Assembly (NCBI GenBank): GCA_900102115.1
Contig: FNAW01000001.1
Span: forward strand, 248,001 to 312,000
DNA: 64,000 nucleotides
Direction: 5' to 3'
Origin: Blastococcus fimeti
Lineage (GTDB): Bacteria; Actinomycetota; Actinomycetes; Mycobacteriales; Geodermatophilaceae
Position numbers and translations under genes: made by a program. Shown here piece by piece: positions 8,169 through 17,513 of the stretch. Position 1 is the stretch's first letter. Each line of letters opens with the position of its first letter. The notes under the pieces are model-generated. The model saw only the letters and a program-made list of their open reading frames with translations. It did not search any database and was not told the DNA's origin.

Positions 8169-8695
8169 CCGTCCGCGACCGGGTCCGGATCGAGCGGGCC
8201 GTGCTGTCCTACGACTGGTGGCTGGACCTGCGGGGCGCGCCGCGGCGACGGCGGCGCGAGCTGCGCACGGAGCTGCGGTCGAACCTGCGGGACGCCACCG
8301 CGCACGTCGGCTCCCGGGCCGCGGTGTCCGGGCTCGGCCGCACCCGGCAGATGGCGGCCGAGGCCGTCCCCGAGGACCCGACCCGGCCCCGGTGGACCGC
8401 CGGGCTGCAGGCGGGGGGCGCTGCCCTGGCGCTCGCCGTGCTGGTGGCCCTGCTCGCCGGCCTGGCATGGGCCGACGGCGCCATGAGTGCCGACGCGTCC
8501 TCCCCGGCCCGCGGATCGGTGACGCTGCTCCCGGGATCGTCGATGGAGTACGAGCCGCTGGCCGACGGCTTCTCGGTGTCCACGGGCGTCGGCTGGCTGC
8601 CGGTCGCGGTCGGCGTGCTGGTCTTCGTCGCCGTCGCCCGCCCCTGGCGGGCCCTCCGGGCTCAGACGTCGACGGTGCCCCCGCTGCGCCAGTAG
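8165..8695 (+). CDS. Membrane protein of the PadR-associated permease-prefix type
   Basis: A 176-residue protein with a basic N-terminal half (repeated Arg in the region about 20-40) and two hydrophobic segments (about residues 82-100 and 138-158). The layout resembles the small membrane proteins that PadR regulators control in actinobacteria. The ATG overlaps the PadR stop by ATGA, so they are co-translated. The 3' end overlaps the convergent DUF2087 gene by 34 bases. I recognise no enzyme motif and claim no function. Confidence 0.7.
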   Translation: MTVRDRVRIERAVLSYDWWLDLRGAPRRRRRELRTELRSNLRDATAHVGSRAAVSGLGRTRQMAAEAVPEDPTRPRWTAGLQAGGAALALAVLVALLAGLAWADGAMSADASSPARGSVTLLPGSSMEYEPLADGFSVSTGVGWLPVAVGVLVFVAVARPWRALRAQTSTVPPLRQ

Positions 8696-9198
8696 ACCCC
8701 GGCCTCCCGGGTCAGGAAGGCCTCGTCGACCAGGTAGCGGCGCAGCGCGGCGACGTCGGGGTGCCAGACGGCCAGCAGCACGTTCACCTCGCGCTCGGGG
8801 TAGCGCACGCCGGGCTCGAACACGCGCACCAGGTGGTCGAGGACGACCAGCCGCTTGCTCCGCTGCGCGGGGATCGAGGTGAGCCGGCCGTCGCGGACGA
8901 ACGCCGACAGGACGGCGTCCTGGGCCGGGTCGTCGGACAACGGTTCCGGGGACGGCGCGGCCTCGGCGGCGGCCCGGGCGGCGGCGCCGAACAGCTCGGT
9001 GCGCAGCGACAGGTCGTGCCCGTCGCGGTGCACCAGGCCGCCCCTCGCGAGGCGGCGCGCCGCCAGGGCGACGTCCTTGAGCGGCAGCCCGGAGGCCGCG
9101 GCGACCTCCTCGATGGTCTCCGCGCCCAGCGCCAGCGCGGCGACCACCTTCAGCCGCGCGGGGTCGGCCAGCAGCCCGGCGATCGTCGCGGCGTCCAC
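8662..9198 (-). CDS. DUF2087 domain protein with an ArsR-like helix-turn-helix
   Basis: A 178-residue probable regulator. Residues about 1-70 form a winged helix (LLADPARLKVVAALALGAET, then IEEVAAASGLPLKDVALAARRL). The C-terminal part has the DUF2087 pattern of FVRDGRLTSIPAQRSKRLVV, then YPEREVNVLLAVWHPDVAALRRYLVDEAFLTR. The GTG at 9198 is chosen because the winged-helix homology begins directly there. The upstream open frame codes for an unlikely Arg-rich tail. Its ligand and targets are unknown. Confidence 0.82.
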   Translation of the reverse strand: MDAATIAGLLADPARLKVVAALALGAETIEEVAAASGLPLKDVALAARRLARGGLVHRDGHDLSLRTELFGAAARAAAEAAPSPEPLSDDPAQDAVLSAFVRDGRLTSIPAQRSKRLVVLDHLVRVFEPGVRYPEREVNVLLAVWHPDVAALRRYLVDEAFLTREAGVYWRSGGTVDV

Positions 9199-9273
9199 GT
9201 CCCGACGGTAGCCAGCCGCAGGTCCTCGACGCCTCCGACGGTGCGCGGTGAGCGGGACCGCGTGCACCCCCAC

Positions 9274-9279
9274 TAGGTT
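9274..9279 (+). promoter_or_regulatory. -10 box of a leaderless hisN transcript
   Basis: TAGGTT ends 8 bases before the ATG at 9288, the expected leaderless spacing. It also argues against the GTG at 9282, which would be only 2 bases from the box. Confidence 0.5.
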
Positions 9280-9287
9280 CGGTGCTC

Positions 9288-10088
9288 ATGACATCGGGCC
9301 GGGGCTTCTCAGAGGACATGCGGCTGGCACACGTGCTGGCCGACCAGGCCGACTCGATCAGCATGGAGCGCTTCAAGGCGCAGGACCTGCAGGTCGAGAC
9401 CAAGCCCGACCTGACCCCGGTGACCGACGCCGACCGGGCGATCGAGGAGCAGCTGCGGATCTCGCTGAGCCGGGCCCGCACCCGTGACGCGGTCATGGGC
9501 GAGGAGTTCGGCACCACCGGTCACGGCTCCCGCAAGTGGGTCCTGGACCCGATCGACGGGACCAAGAACTTCGTCCGCGGGGTGCCGGTCTGGGCGACGC
9601 TGGTCGCGCTCATGGACGGCGACGAGGCCGTGGTGGGCCTGGTCTCGGCCCCGGCGCTGAACCGGCGCTGGTGGGCCGCGAAGGGCGTCGGCGCGTGGAC
9701 CGGCCGCCGACTGGAGAACGCCACCCGCTGCACCGTCTCGGGGGTCCGCACGCTGGGCGACGCGAGCCTGTCCTACTCCAGCCTGTCCGGCTGGGAGGAG
9801 CGCGGCGCCCTCGACGGCTTCCTCGACCTGACCCGGTCGGTCTGGCGCACCCGGGCCTACGGCGACTTCTGGAGCTACATGCTGCTCGCCGAGGGCGCGG
9901 TGGACATCGCCTGCGAGCCCGAGGTGTCGCTCTGGGACCTCGCCGCCGTCGACGTCATCGTCCGCGAGGCCGGTGGCCGGTTCACCGACCTCTCCGGCGC
10001 CCCGGGCCCTGCGGGCGGCAGCGCGCTGGCCACCAACGGCACCCTGCACGACGCCGCGCTGCGGACCCTGGGCACCGGGGCCGGCTGA
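9288..10088 (+). CDS. hisN: Histidinol-phosphatase, inositol monophosphatase family
   Basis: A 266-residue member of the inositol monophosphatase family, subgroup HisN, which removes phosphate from histidinol phosphate in actinobacteria. The metal sites are intact: the conserved GEEFG, DPIDGTKNFVRGVP, and the second acid cluster in SLWDLAAVDVIVREAGG. The substrate assignment follows the actinobacterial HisN subgroup (inference). The gene ends at a strong GC hairpin facing a convergent small gene. Confidence 0.88.
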   Translation: MTSGRGFSEDMRLAHVLADQADSISMERFKAQDLQVETKPDLTPVTDADRAIEEQLRISLSRARTRDAVMGEEFGTTGHGSRKWVLDPIDGTKNFVRGVPVWATLVALMDGDEAVVGLVSAPALNRRWWAAKGVGAWTGRRLENATRCTVSGVRTLGDASLSYSSLSGWEERGALDGFLDLTRSVWRTRAYGDFWSYMLLAEGAVDIACEPEVSLWDLAAVDVIVREAGGRFTDLSGAPGPAGGSALATNGTLHDAALRTLGTGAG

Positions 10089-10104
10089 ACCCAGGGCCGG
10101 CTGA

Positions 10105-10127
10105 GCCCCGCGGCCGGGCCGCGGGGC
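10105..10127. terminator. GC-rich hairpin between convergent genes
   Basis: GCCCCGCGGC-CGG-GCCGCGGGGC forms a perfect 10-bp stem with a 3-base loop between the hisN stop and the stop of the small convergent gene. It has no U-tract, so it may work in both directions. Confidence 0.55.
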
Positions 10128-10133
10128 GCCGGC

Positions 10134-10328
10134 TCAGTGGCCGGTGCCGGTCCCGGTGCCCGTGCCGCCCTTGCCGCCGCCCTGGAACCGGCGGCGCGCC
10201 TCGTCGATCTTCGCCTTCGTCTTCGGGTCGTTGGCGAACTGCTGGGCCTTCTCGGTGGCCTGCTTGAGGGCCTGCTTGCCCTTGGGGCTGTTCGCGAGCT
10301 GGACGACCTTGTTGAACAGCGACGCCAT
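10134..10328 (-). CDS. Small conserved actinobacterial protein with a Gly-Thr repeat tail
   Basis: A 64-residue basic, Lys-rich and helical protein (ASLFNKVVQLANSPKGKQAL, then repeated lysines in the DPKTKAKIDEARRR region). It ends in four GT pairs encoded by a GGTGCC-like hexamer repeat. AGGAGG lies about 9 bases before the ATG at 10328. Small proteins of this make-up are common in actinobacteria and some are annotated as antitoxins, but nothing here shows a toxin partner. Function is unknown. Confidence 0.7.
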   Translation of the reverse strand: MASLFNKVVQLANSPKGKQALKQATEKAQQFANDPKTKAKIDEARRRFQGGGKGGTGTGTGTGH

Positions 10329-10418
10329 GACGGCCCGCCTCCTCTTCCGTGCCTGCGGGCCGGTGGACCGGCCCGTCTCGTGCTCCAACGGTCGCAGCAC
10401 CCGACCCGTTCCGCCGGG

Positions 10419-11813
10419 TCAGCGACTCCGGTCGGCCCACCGCCGGGCGGCCTCGGCCAGCCGGGGGTCGGGTCGCGGCTCCACCAGCGGGCCGGCCGGT
10501 CGTCGCGGCTCGACGTCGGCGCCCACCCCGCGGGCGGCGAGCACCGCCGCACCGATCGCCGACGCACTGCGCAGGGGCAGATGGCGCACCGGTCGGCCCA
10601 GGACGTCGGCCAGCACCTGCCGCACCACCGGCGTCCGCCCACCTCCCCCGGTGAGGACGACGTGCTCCGCCTCGCCGCGGGCGTCGAGGGAGCGCGCCGC
10701 GGCCCCGACGGCGAACGCCACCCCCTCGACCGCCGCCCGGGCCAGGTCGGCCCTCGTCGTGCCCGCGGAGAGGCCGGCCCAGCCGCCCCGGTCGTCGGGT
10801 CCGGCGACGCCACCGCGCTCACCGGTGAGGAACGGCCGGAACAGCACTCCCCCGGCGCCGGGCCCGGCGGCCGCGGCGGCCTCGAACAGCTCCGCCCAGC
10901 TCAACCCCAGCACCCCACGGACCCAGGCCCAGGCCGATCCGCCGTTCTGCAGGGCCGCCATCGCGTACCAGCCGTCGGTGACGTCGGCGTAGGTGTGCGC
11001 GACGGGGTCGACGACCGGTCGCGGTGCCGCCCCGGGCCGGAGCACCTGGGCACCGGTGCCCAGGTTCACCTGCAGCCCGGCCGTCGTGCCGGCCGCCAGG
11101 AGCGCGAGGGGGGTGTCCGCACCGCCCACGACGACGGGCACCTCGGCACCGGCGATCGGCGTCGTCCCCACCACCTCGGTGCCCGGCCGCACGTCGGGGA
11201 GCAGGTCTCCCGGCACCCCGGCCGCCGCCGTCGCCGCGCGCGACCAGTCGTCGGCGACGACGTCCCAGAGCTGCGTGGCCGAGGCGTCGCTGCGGTCGGT
11301 CACCAGACCGCCGCCCGGCACGAGATCGACGCGCAGCGCGTCCTTGGGCAGGAGCACGGCGGCAGCACGGGCCACGGCCTCCGGCTCGTGCGCGACCAGC
11401 CAGGCGAGGACCGGCCCGGTCATGCCGGCCACCAGCGGGTTGGCCAGCGCCGCCCGCTCGCCGTCGGGCAGGACCCGCCAGCGGTCCAGCTCGGCGGCGG
11501 CCCGGGCGTCGGGCCACAGCACGGCCGGGCGCACCGGCCGCCCCGTGGCGTCGACGAGCACGGTGCCGTGCATCTGCCCCGACAGGCCCAGCGCCCGGAC
11601 CGGTCGCCCGTCCAACGCCGCGACGACCTCGGCGAGCGTCGCGTCGAGGGCCGTCCGCCAGACCGCCACGTCGATCTCCGCGCGGCCCGGCTCCGGACGG
11701 TCGTGGGCGTACCCGCGTTCGGCCTCGGCCACGACGACCCCGGCGCCGTCGAGGGCGACCAGCTTCAGCCCGCTGGTGCCGACGTCGGCGCCGAGGAGGA
11801 CCGGGTCCGTCAT
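10419..11813 (-). CDS. xylB: FGGY-family carbohydrate kinase, xylulokinase-like
   Basis: A 464-residue FGGY kinase. It opens with the first phosphate-binding strand LLGADVGTSGLKLVALD and contains the substrate loop GLSGQMHGTVLVDATGRPV. The second ATP-binding segment is VVLTGGGGRTPVVRQVLADV. The motif pattern and length fit xylulokinase, which phosphorylates D-xylulose to feed the pentose phosphate route. No xylose isomerase or transporter is nearby, so the true sugar is uncertain. Eleven bases separate it from the upstream hydrolase gene. Confidence 0.82.
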   Translation of the reverse strand: MTDPVLLGADVGTSGLKLVALDGAGVVVAEAERGYAHDRPEPGRAEIDVAVWRTALDATLAEVVAALDGRPVRALGLSGQMHGTVLVDATGRPVRPAVLWPDARAAAELDRWRVLPDGERAALANPLVAGMTGPVLAWLVAHEPEAVARAAAVLLPKDALRVDLVPGGGLVTDRSDASATQLWDVVADDWSRAATAAAGVPGDLLPDVRPGTEVVGTTPIAGAEVPVVVGGADTPLALLAAGTTAGLQVNLGTGAQVLRPGAAPRPVVDPVAHTYADVTDGWYAMAALQNGGSAWAWVRGVLGLSWAELFEAAAAAGPGAGGVLFRPFLTGERGGVAGPDDRGGWAGLSAGTTRADLARAAVEGVAFAVGAAARSLDARGEAEHVVLTGGGGRTPVVRQVLADVLGRPVRHLPLRSASAIGAAVLAARGVGADVEPRRPAGPLVEPRPDPRLAEAARRWADRSR

Positions 11814-11823
11814 GAGGGGCCCG

Positions 11824-12615
11824 TCACGAGCCGCCGTCGTCCCCCAGGAAGCCGACGAGGGCGCGGGTGAATTCCGGCGTCCGGACGGCGCCCAGGTGGT
11901 CCCCGGGGACCACCACCAGCCGGCCGCCCGTGATGGCGTCGGCGAGCACCTGCGGCCGGGCCGCGAGCGGGTCGGCGTCGCCGGCGATCACGAGGGTCGG
12001 CGCCGCGATGTCGCCCAGCGGGAGCGACTCGGCGTGCACCACCCGCGCGTGGGCGGCCAGCGCCAGCCGGTCCGCACCGGTGAGGTCGGCGAAGGCGCGG
12101 AACGCGGCGGCCGTGGGGTCGGTGACCGTCGCCGGGTCGTCGGCCTCGAGGGCGGCGACCAGCGCGGTGGTGCGGAGGGCGCGGGTATCCACCCCGCCCC
12201 GCTCCACCACACCCGCTCCGATGCCGCCGACGACCAGCCGGCGCACCCGCGGGTCGGTGCCGGCCAGGACCAGCGACACGATCCCGCCCATCGAGTACCC
12301 GGCCAGGTCGAACCGCTCCAGCCCGAGTTCGTCGGCCACCGCGGCGAGGTCGCCGGCCATGGCCGCCTCCCCGTAGCGCGCCGGGTCGTGCGGCTTGTCC
12401 GAGGCGCCGTGCCCGCGGGCATCGACGGCGACGACCTCGCGGCCATCGGCCAGCAGCGCGGCCACGACGCCGCTGTCCTGCCAGTTGCGCAGGCTGTCGG
12501 CGGCGAAGCCGTGCTGCAGCACGACCGGCGGCCGCTCCCCCGGCGCACCCCAGCGGTGGACGGCCACCTCGATCCCGTCCCGGCCGCGGACCCGGCTGGT
12601 CATCGGGGCGCTCAC
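11824..12615 (-). CDS. Alpha/beta hydrolase
   Basis: A 263-residue alpha/beta hydrolase with the oxyanion segment [15 protein letters not shown], the nucleophile elbow GYSMGG (Ser), an Asp in [10 protein letters not shown], and the catalytic His in VPGDHLGAV. The substrate is unknown. The GTG at 12615 overlaps the stop of the aldo-keto reductase gene by GTGA and has GGAG 8 bases upstream. The ATG at 12603 is an alternative. It is probably co-transcribed with the reductase and the sugar kinase. Confidence 0.85.
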   Translation of the reverse strand: MSAPMTSRVRGRDGIEVAVHRWGAPGERPPVVLQHGFAADSLRNWQDSGVVAALLADGREVVAVDARGHGASDKPHDPARYGEAAMAGDLAAVADELGLERFDLAGYSMGGIVSLVLAGTDPRVRRLVVGGIGAGVVERGGVDTRALRTTALVAALEADDPATVTDPTAAAFRAFADLTGADRLALAAHARVVHAESLPLGDIAAPTLVIAGDADPLAARPQVLADAITGGRLVVVPGDHLGAVRTPEFTRALVGFLGDDGGS

Positions 12616-13619
12616 GCGGAGCGCTCCGGGCTGTCGCCGTAGGAGTAGCCGCCGTCGGGGTACCGGGTGCCCTCGGCCGCCCCGGGAGGCGCGATGGCGT
12701 CCAGCCGGGCGAGGTCGTCGGCGGTGAGCTCGACGGCCACGGCGCCGGCGTTCTCCTCCAGGTAGCTGCGCCGCTTCGTGCCCGGGATCGGGACGACGTC
12801 GTCCCCCTGGGCCATCACCCATGCCAGGGCGAGCTGACCGGCGGAGACGCCCTTCTCGCCGGCCATCTCCCGCACGGCGTCGACCAGCCGCAGGTTGGCC
12901 TGGAACGCCTTGCCCTGGAAGCGCGGCTGGTTCTTGCGGAAGTCGTCGTCGTCGAAGTCGTCGGGGCTGGTGATCGCACCGGTCAGGAACCCGCGGCCCA
13001 GCGGGCTGAACGGCACGATGCCGATGCCGAGCTCCCGGGCGACCCCGAGCACCTCCGCTTCCAGGTCGCGGGTCCACAGCGACCACTCGCTCTGCAGCGC
13101 CGCGATCGGGTGCACGGCCGCCGCGCGGCGGATCGAGGTCGCGCTGGCCTCCGACAGCCCCAGGTACCGGACCTTGCCCTGCTGCACGAGCTCGGCCATC
13201 GCGCCCACGGTGTCCTCGATCGGGACCTTCGCGTCGACCCGGTGCTGGTAGTAGAGGTCGATGACGTCGACCCCGAGGCGCCGCAGGCTGGCCTCGGCGC
13301 GGGCGTGCACGTTCTCGGGCCGGCCGTCGATGCGCATCCGGCCGCGGTCGTCACGGGAGATGGAGAACTTGGTCGCCAGCTGCACCTCGTCGCGGCGGCC
13401 GGCGATCGCCTCGCCGACGAGCTCCTCGTTGTGCCCGTCCCCGTAGACGTCGGAGGTGTCGAGGAAGGTGATCCCGAGGTCGAGGGACCGGTGGATCGTC
13501 GCGAGGGACTCGGTCCGGTCGGCGGTGCCGTAGCTCTGGCTCATGCCCATGCAGCCGAGGCCGAGGGCGGAGACGGTCAGGCCGCCGAGGGTACGGGTGC
13601 CGGGTGCGGGAGAGGTCAT
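12612..13619 (-). CDS. Aldo/keto reductase
   Basis: A 335-residue aldo-keto reductase of the YghZ/AKR13-like group. The barrel motifs include [13 protein letters not shown] at the N-terminus, [20 protein letters not shown] (with the catalytic Asp and Tyr), [20 protein letters not shown] with the substrate-side His, and [17 protein letters not shown] for NADP binding. The enzymes reduce aldehydes and ketones with NADPH. It is first in a run of three genes with the hydrolase and the FGGY kinase. Confidence 0.9.
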   Translation of the reverse strand: MTSPAPGTRTLGGLTVSALGLGCMGMSQSYGTADRTESLATIHRSLDLGITFLDTSDVYGDGHNEELVGEAIAGRRDEVQLATKFSISRDDRGRMRIDGRPENVHARAEASLRRLGVDVIDLYYQHRVDAKVPIEDTVGAMAELVQQGKVRYLGLSEASATSIRRAAAVHPIAALQSEWSLWTRDLEAEVLGVARELGIGIVPFSPLGRGFLTGAITSPDDFDDDDFRKNQPRFQGKAFQANLRLVDAVREMAGEKGVSAGQLALAWVMAQGDDVVPIPGTKRRSYLEENAGAVAVELTADDLARLDAIAPPGAAEGTRYPDGGYSYGDSPERSA

Positions 13620-13714
13620 GAGCGCATCCTCGTCCCGGTGACCGGCGCGGGCACCTCTGGTGGGATGGTGGACGTCGGGCCGCGGTGGTCGGGGCCCCGC
13701 CGAGGAGGCACGCC

Positions 13715-15109
13715 GTGCAGTACGCCGAGTCCGTCATCGACCTGGTCGGGAACACCCCGCTGGTGCGGCTGTCGTCGATCACCCGGCACCTGGGCCCCGA
13801 CGCACCCCTGGTGCTCGCCAAGGTCGAGTACCTCAACCCCGGCGGCTCGGTGAAGGACCGGATCGCGGTCCGCATGGTCGACGCCGCGGAGGCCAGCGGT
13901 GAGCTGCAGCCGGGCGGCACCATCGTGGAGCCGACCAGCGGCAACACCGGCATCGGGCTGGCCCTGGTCGCCCAGCAGCGCGGCTACAAGTGCATCTTCG
14001 TGTGCCCCGACAAGGTCGGCCAGGAGAAGGTGAACGTCCTCCGCGCCTACGGCGCCGAGGTCGTCGTCTGCCCGACCGCCGTCGACCCCGCCGACCCGCG
14101 GTCGTACTACTCGGTCTCCGACCGGCTCAGCCGCGAGACCCCCGGCGCCTGGAAGCCCGACCAGTACTCCAACCCGAACAACCCGCGCTCGCACTACGAG
14201 ACGACCGGCCCGGAGATCTGGACCCAGACCGAGGGACGGATCACCCACTTCGTCACCGGTGCCGGCACCGGCGGGACGATCAGCGGCGTCGGGCGCTACC
14301 TCAAGGAGGCCTCCGACGGCCGGGTGCAGGTCGTCGGCGCCGACCCCGAGGGCTCGGTCTACTCCGGCGGCACCGGCCGTCCGTACCTGGTGGAGGGCGT
14401 CGGCGAGGACTTCTGGCCGACCACCTACGACCAGGAGGTCGCCGACGAGATCATCGCCGTCTCCGACGGCGACTCCTTCGCCATGACCCGGCGCCTCGCC
14501 CGCGAGGAGGGCCTGCTGGTCGGCGGCTCCTGCGGCATGGCGGTCGTGGCGGCCCTGCGGGTGGCCGAGCGGCTGACCAAGGACGACGTCCTGGTCGTGC
14601 TGCTGCCCGACGGCGGCCGCGGCTACCTGAACAAGATCTTCAACGACACCTGGATGGCCGACTACGGGTTCCTCGAGGCCTCGGCCGGCGAGACCGTGGG
14701 CGAGCTGCTGCGCGCCAAGTCGGGCGAGACGCCGACGCTGGTGCACACGCACCCGAACGAGACAGTCCGCGACGCCATCGACATCCTCCGCGAGTACGGC
14801 GTGAGCCAGCTGCCCGTCGTCCGCGCGGAGCCGCCGGTCACCGCCGGCGAGGTCGTCGGCTCGATCGACGAGAAGACGCTGCTCGACGCCCTGTTCGCCG
14901 GCAAGGCCTCGCTGGCCGACCGGGTCGAGAAGCACATGTCCCCGCCCCTGCCGATCGTCGGCTCCGGCGAGGCGGTCAGCGCGGCGGTCACCCAGCTCGG
15001 CGGTGCCGACGCGCTGCTCGTGCACGTCGACGGCAAGCCCGCCGGCGTCGTCACGCGGCAGGACGTGCTGGGGCACCTGGCGGGGCTCGCGCCTACGGTC
15101 GGGTCATGA
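13715..15109 (+). CDS. cbs: Cystathionine beta-synthase
   Basis: A 464-residue PLP enzyme that condenses serine and homocysteine to cystathionine. The PLP lysine is K47 in NPGGSVKDR, and the phosphate and amide loop is SGNTGIG (75-81). A tandem CBS-domain pair occupies the last 120 residues (from [20 protein letters not shown]). The GTG at 13715 has the ribosome site GAGGAGG. Its stop overlaps the start of the cystathionine gamma-synthase gene by ATGA, placing the two transsulfuration genes in one operon. Confidence 0.94.
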   Translation: MQYAESVIDLVGNTPLVRLSSITRHLGPDAPLVLAKVEYLNPGGSVKDRIAVRMVDAAEASGELQPGGTIVEPTSGNTGIGLALVAQQRGYKCIFVCPDKVGQEKVNVLRAYGAEVVVCPTAVDPADPRSYYSVSDRLSRETPGAWKPDQYSNPNNPRSHYETTGPEIWTQTEGRITHFVTGAGTGGTISGVGRYLKEASDGRVQVVGADPEGSVYSGGTGRPYLVEGVGEDFWPTTYDQEVADEIIAVSDGDSFAMTRRLAREEGLLVGGSCGMAVVAALRVAERLTKDDVLVVLLPDGGRGYLNKIFNDTWMADYGFLEASAGETVGELLRAKSGETPTLVHTHPNETVRDAIDILREYGVSQLPVVRAEPPVTAGEVVGSIDEKTLLDALFAGKASLADRVEKHMSPPLPIVGSGEAVSAAVTQLGGADALLVHVDGKPAGVVTRQDVLGHLAGLAPTVGS

Positions 15110-16257
15110 GTCGAGCCATCGAACACGGCTTCAACACCCGCGCGATCCACGCGGGCCAGGACCCCGACCCGGCAACCGGCGCGGTCATCCCGCCGCTGCA
15201 CCTGACCACGACGTACAAGCAGGACGGCGTCGGCGGGCTGCGCGGCGGCTACGAGTACTCGCGCAGCGGCAACCCGACCCGCGACACGCTGCACGCGGCG
15301 CTGGCCGCGCTCGAGGAGGGCACGACGGCGCTGGCGTTCGCCTCGGGCCTCGCCGCCGAGGACACCCTGCTGCGCACCACCTGCCGGCCCGGGGACCACG
15401 TCGTCCTGGGCGGCGACGCGTACGGCGGAACGTTCCGGCTGATCTCCCGGGTGCTGTCGGAGTGGGGTCTGGAGCACACCCCGGTTGACCTGTCGGACCC
15501 GGATGCCCTGCGCGCCGCGATCCGGCCGACCACCCGGGTGGTCTGGTGCGAGACGCCCAGCAACCCGCTGCTGAACATCACCGACATCGAGGCGACGGCG
15601 GCGATCGCCCACGACGCGGGTGCGCTGCTGGTCGTGGACAACACCTTCGCCTCCCCCTACCTCCAGCGGCCGTTGACGCTGGGTGCCGACGTCGTCGTGC
15701 ACTCGACGACGAAGTACCTGGGCGGGCACTCCGACGTCGTCGGCGGTGCGCTGGTCACCCGCGACGCCGCGCTCGGCGAGCGGTTGACCTACAACCACAA
15801 CGCGATGGGCGCCGTCGCCGGCCCCTTCGACTCGTGGATGGTGCTGCGCAGCCTGAAGACCCTCGGCGTGCGGATGGACCGGCACTGCGCCAACGCCGCC
15901 CGGGTCGCCGAGTTCCTGGTCGGGCACGACGCCGTCGCCGCCGTGCTCTACCCCGGGCTGCCCGACCACCCCGGCCACGACGTCGCGGCGCGGCAGATGT
16001 CCGGCTTCGGCGGGATGATCTCCTTCCGGCTGCGCGCGGGCGAGGAGGCGGCCCTGCGGGTGTGCGAGCGGACCGAGCTCTTCACGCTGGCCGAGTCGCT
16101 CGGGGGCGTCGAGTCGCTCATCGAGCACCCGGGCCGGATGACCCACGCCAGCGCCGCCGGCTCCCCGCTGGAGGTGCCGGACGACCTGGTGCGCCTCTCC
16201 GTCGGCATCGAGGACGTCGACGACCTGCTCGCCGACCTCGAGCGCGCCCTCGGCTGA
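15106..16257 (+). CDS. metB: Cystathionine gamma-synthase/lyase (Cys/Met metabolism PLP enzyme)
   Basis: A 383-residue PLP enzyme of the Cys/Met family. The Schiff-base lysine is in HSTTKYLGGHSD, with the PLP-stacking Tyr-Ser region in GYEYSRSGNPTRD and DNTFASPYLQRPL. The family includes both gamma-synthase and gamma-lyase, which are hard to tell apart. Its actinobacterial annotation beside cbs is normally MetB. Together with cbs it can run transsulfuration in either direction between cysteine and homocysteine. The ATG overlaps the cbs stop. Confidence 0.9.
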   Translation: MSRAIEHGFNTRAIHAGQDPDPATGAVIPPLHLTTTYKQDGVGGLRGGYEYSRSGNPTRDTLHAALAALEEGTTALAFASGLAAEDTLLRTTCRPGDHVVLGGDAYGGTFRLISRVLSEWGLEHTPVDLSDPDALRAAIRPTTRVVWCETPSNPLLNITDIEATAAIAHDAGALLVVDNTFASPYLQRPLTLGADVVVHSTTKYLGGHSDVVGGALVTRDAALGERLTYNHNAMGAVAGPFDSWMVLRSLKTLGVRMDRHCANAARVAEFLVGHDAVAAVLYPGLPDHPGHDVAARQMSGFGGMISFRLRAGEEAALRVCERTELFTLAESLGGVESLIEHPGRMTHASAAGSPLEVPDDLVRLSVGIEDVDDLLADLERALG

Positions 16258-16260
16258 CCT

Positions 16261-16279
16261 CGGGCGATGACGCCGCCCG
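16261..16279 (+). terminator. Weak hairpin after metB
   Basis: CGGGCG and CGCCCG can pair across a 7-base loop, starting 4 bases after the metB stop, followed by TTGCC. The stem is short, so this is only a possible terminator. Confidence 0.3.
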
Positions 16280-16340
16280 TTGCCTGCAGGCACCCGAAAC
16301 GGGGTGCGTCCCGGCGCGTCCGCCCTGCATGCTGCGGTGC

Positions 16341-16889
16341 ATGACGAGGCAGTACGCGGTCCGCCCGGTGCGGGCGTACGAGTGGCGGGAGGCCAGGGCG
16401 CTCCGGCTGGCGGCGCTGTCCGACGAGGCGGCTCCGGTCGCGTTCCTGACGTCGTACGCCGAGGCGTCCACGCGCCCCGACAACCAGTGGCAGGCCCAGA
16501 CCCGCGACTCCTCCGTCGACGCCGGGCCGGGTGCCGCGGCACGGTTGTTCGTGGCCGAGACCGACGAGGGCGACTGGGTGGGCAGCGTGGTCGCCCGCGT
16601 CCACCAGGGCGGCGAACCCGATTCCGGCGGCGCCGCCGTCCAGCACCCGAGCGGCTACGTGGCGGCCGTCTACCTCGCGCCCGCGCACCGCGGTCGCGGC
16701 GTGCTCGCGGACCTGCTGGCCGCGGCCACCGGCTGGCTGAGGGAGCAGGGCCTCACCCACGCCCGGCTGCACGTGCACACGGAGAACCCACGTGCCCGCC
16801 GCGCCTACGAGAAGGCCGGCTTCGTGGCGACGGGGGCGCAGATCACCGCCGTGAACGGGCTCGAGCTGGAGATGGTCAGGGCCCTCTGA
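16341..16889 (+). CDS. GNAT family N-acetyltransferase
   Basis: A 182-residue GNAT acetyltransferase. The acetyl-CoA loop is visible as VYLAPAHRGRGVLADLLAAA (the R-x2-G-x-G/A pattern), followed by HTENPRARRAYEKAGFVATG. The substrate cannot be read from sequence. The ATG at 16341 is preferred, and an ATG 12 bases upstream is possible. It converges on the HAD hydrolase gene with 2 bases between the stops. Confidence 0.85.
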   Translation: MTRQYAVRPVRAYEWREARALRLAALSDEAAPVAFLTSYAEASTRPDNQWQAQTRDSSVDAGPGAAARLFVAETDEGDWVGSVVARVHQGGEPDSGGAAVQHPSGYVAAVYLAPAHRGRGVLADLLAAATGWLREQGLTHARLHVHTENPRARRAYEKAGFVATGAQITAVNGLELEMVRAL

Positions 16890-16891
16890 GC

Positions 16892-17488
16892 TCAGCTCCA
16901 GCGATCGAGGAAGTCCGCGAGGCCGGCGGCCGACCGGTGGTGGTGCGCCTGCAGGCCGACCTCCGCGGCGGCGGCCACGTTCGCGGCGGAGTCGTCGACG
17001 AACAGGCACGCCTCCGGCGCGACACCGAGCGCCGTGCAGACCCGGGCGAACACCGCCGGATCGGGCTTGGCCACCCCCAGCTCGGCGCTGGTGAACACTG
17101 CGTCGAACTCGTCCGCCAGCGACAGCGCCCGCAGGTCCGACCGGAGCCGGTCGGTGGCGTTGCTCAGCAGTGCGACCCGGCGCACCCGGCGTTGCGCACG
17201 GACCAACCGGAGGACGTCGGGGTCCACCTCGCCCACCGGCGCCGACCACTCGCGCACGGCGGCCGCGCCGTCGACGCCGTGCCGGCGGGTCAGTTCGTCG
17301 GCGACGTCGGCGCGCCAGGCAGCATCGGTGACCCGGCCGGTGACGGCTGGCACGAGCCGCTCCGAGGCGAACGCGACAGCGGTCAGCGAGCCGGCAGGCA
17401 GGTCGTGGCGCTGCTCGATCTCGGCGGTCCGCTGGCCGACCCAGTGCCGCAGCACGCCGTCCAGGTCGATGATCAGCGCCTCGTGCAC
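16892..17488 (-). CDS. HAD-superfamily hydrolase
   Basis: A 198-residue HAD hydrolase. Motif I is DLDGV at residues 8-12 (nucleophile Asp), motif II is LLSNAT, motif III is AKPDP, and motif IV is FVDDSAAN. The small helical cap lies between motifs I and II, so it is a subfamily IA phosphatase-like enzyme. The substrate is unknown. The start is GTG at 17488, with the methionine aminopeptidase gene 25 bases upstream on the same strand. Confidence 0.87.
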   Translation of the reverse strand: MHEALIIDLDGVLRHWVGQRTAEIEQRHDLPAGSLTAVAFASERLVPAVTGRVTDAAWRADVADELTRRHGVDGAAAVREWSAPVGEVDPDVLRLVRAQRRVRRVALLSNATDRLRSDLRALSLADEFDAVFTSAELGVAKPDPAVFARVCTALGVAPEACLFVDDSAANVAAAAEVGLQAHHHRSAAGLADFLDRWS

Positions 17489-17513
17489 CGGCCCAGTCTG
17501 CCGGGGCCTGCGG

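Noticed and set aside
10137..11870. 577-codon plus-strand frame over the sugar kinase
   Set aside because: Shadow of xylB on the other strand, with no family resemblance.
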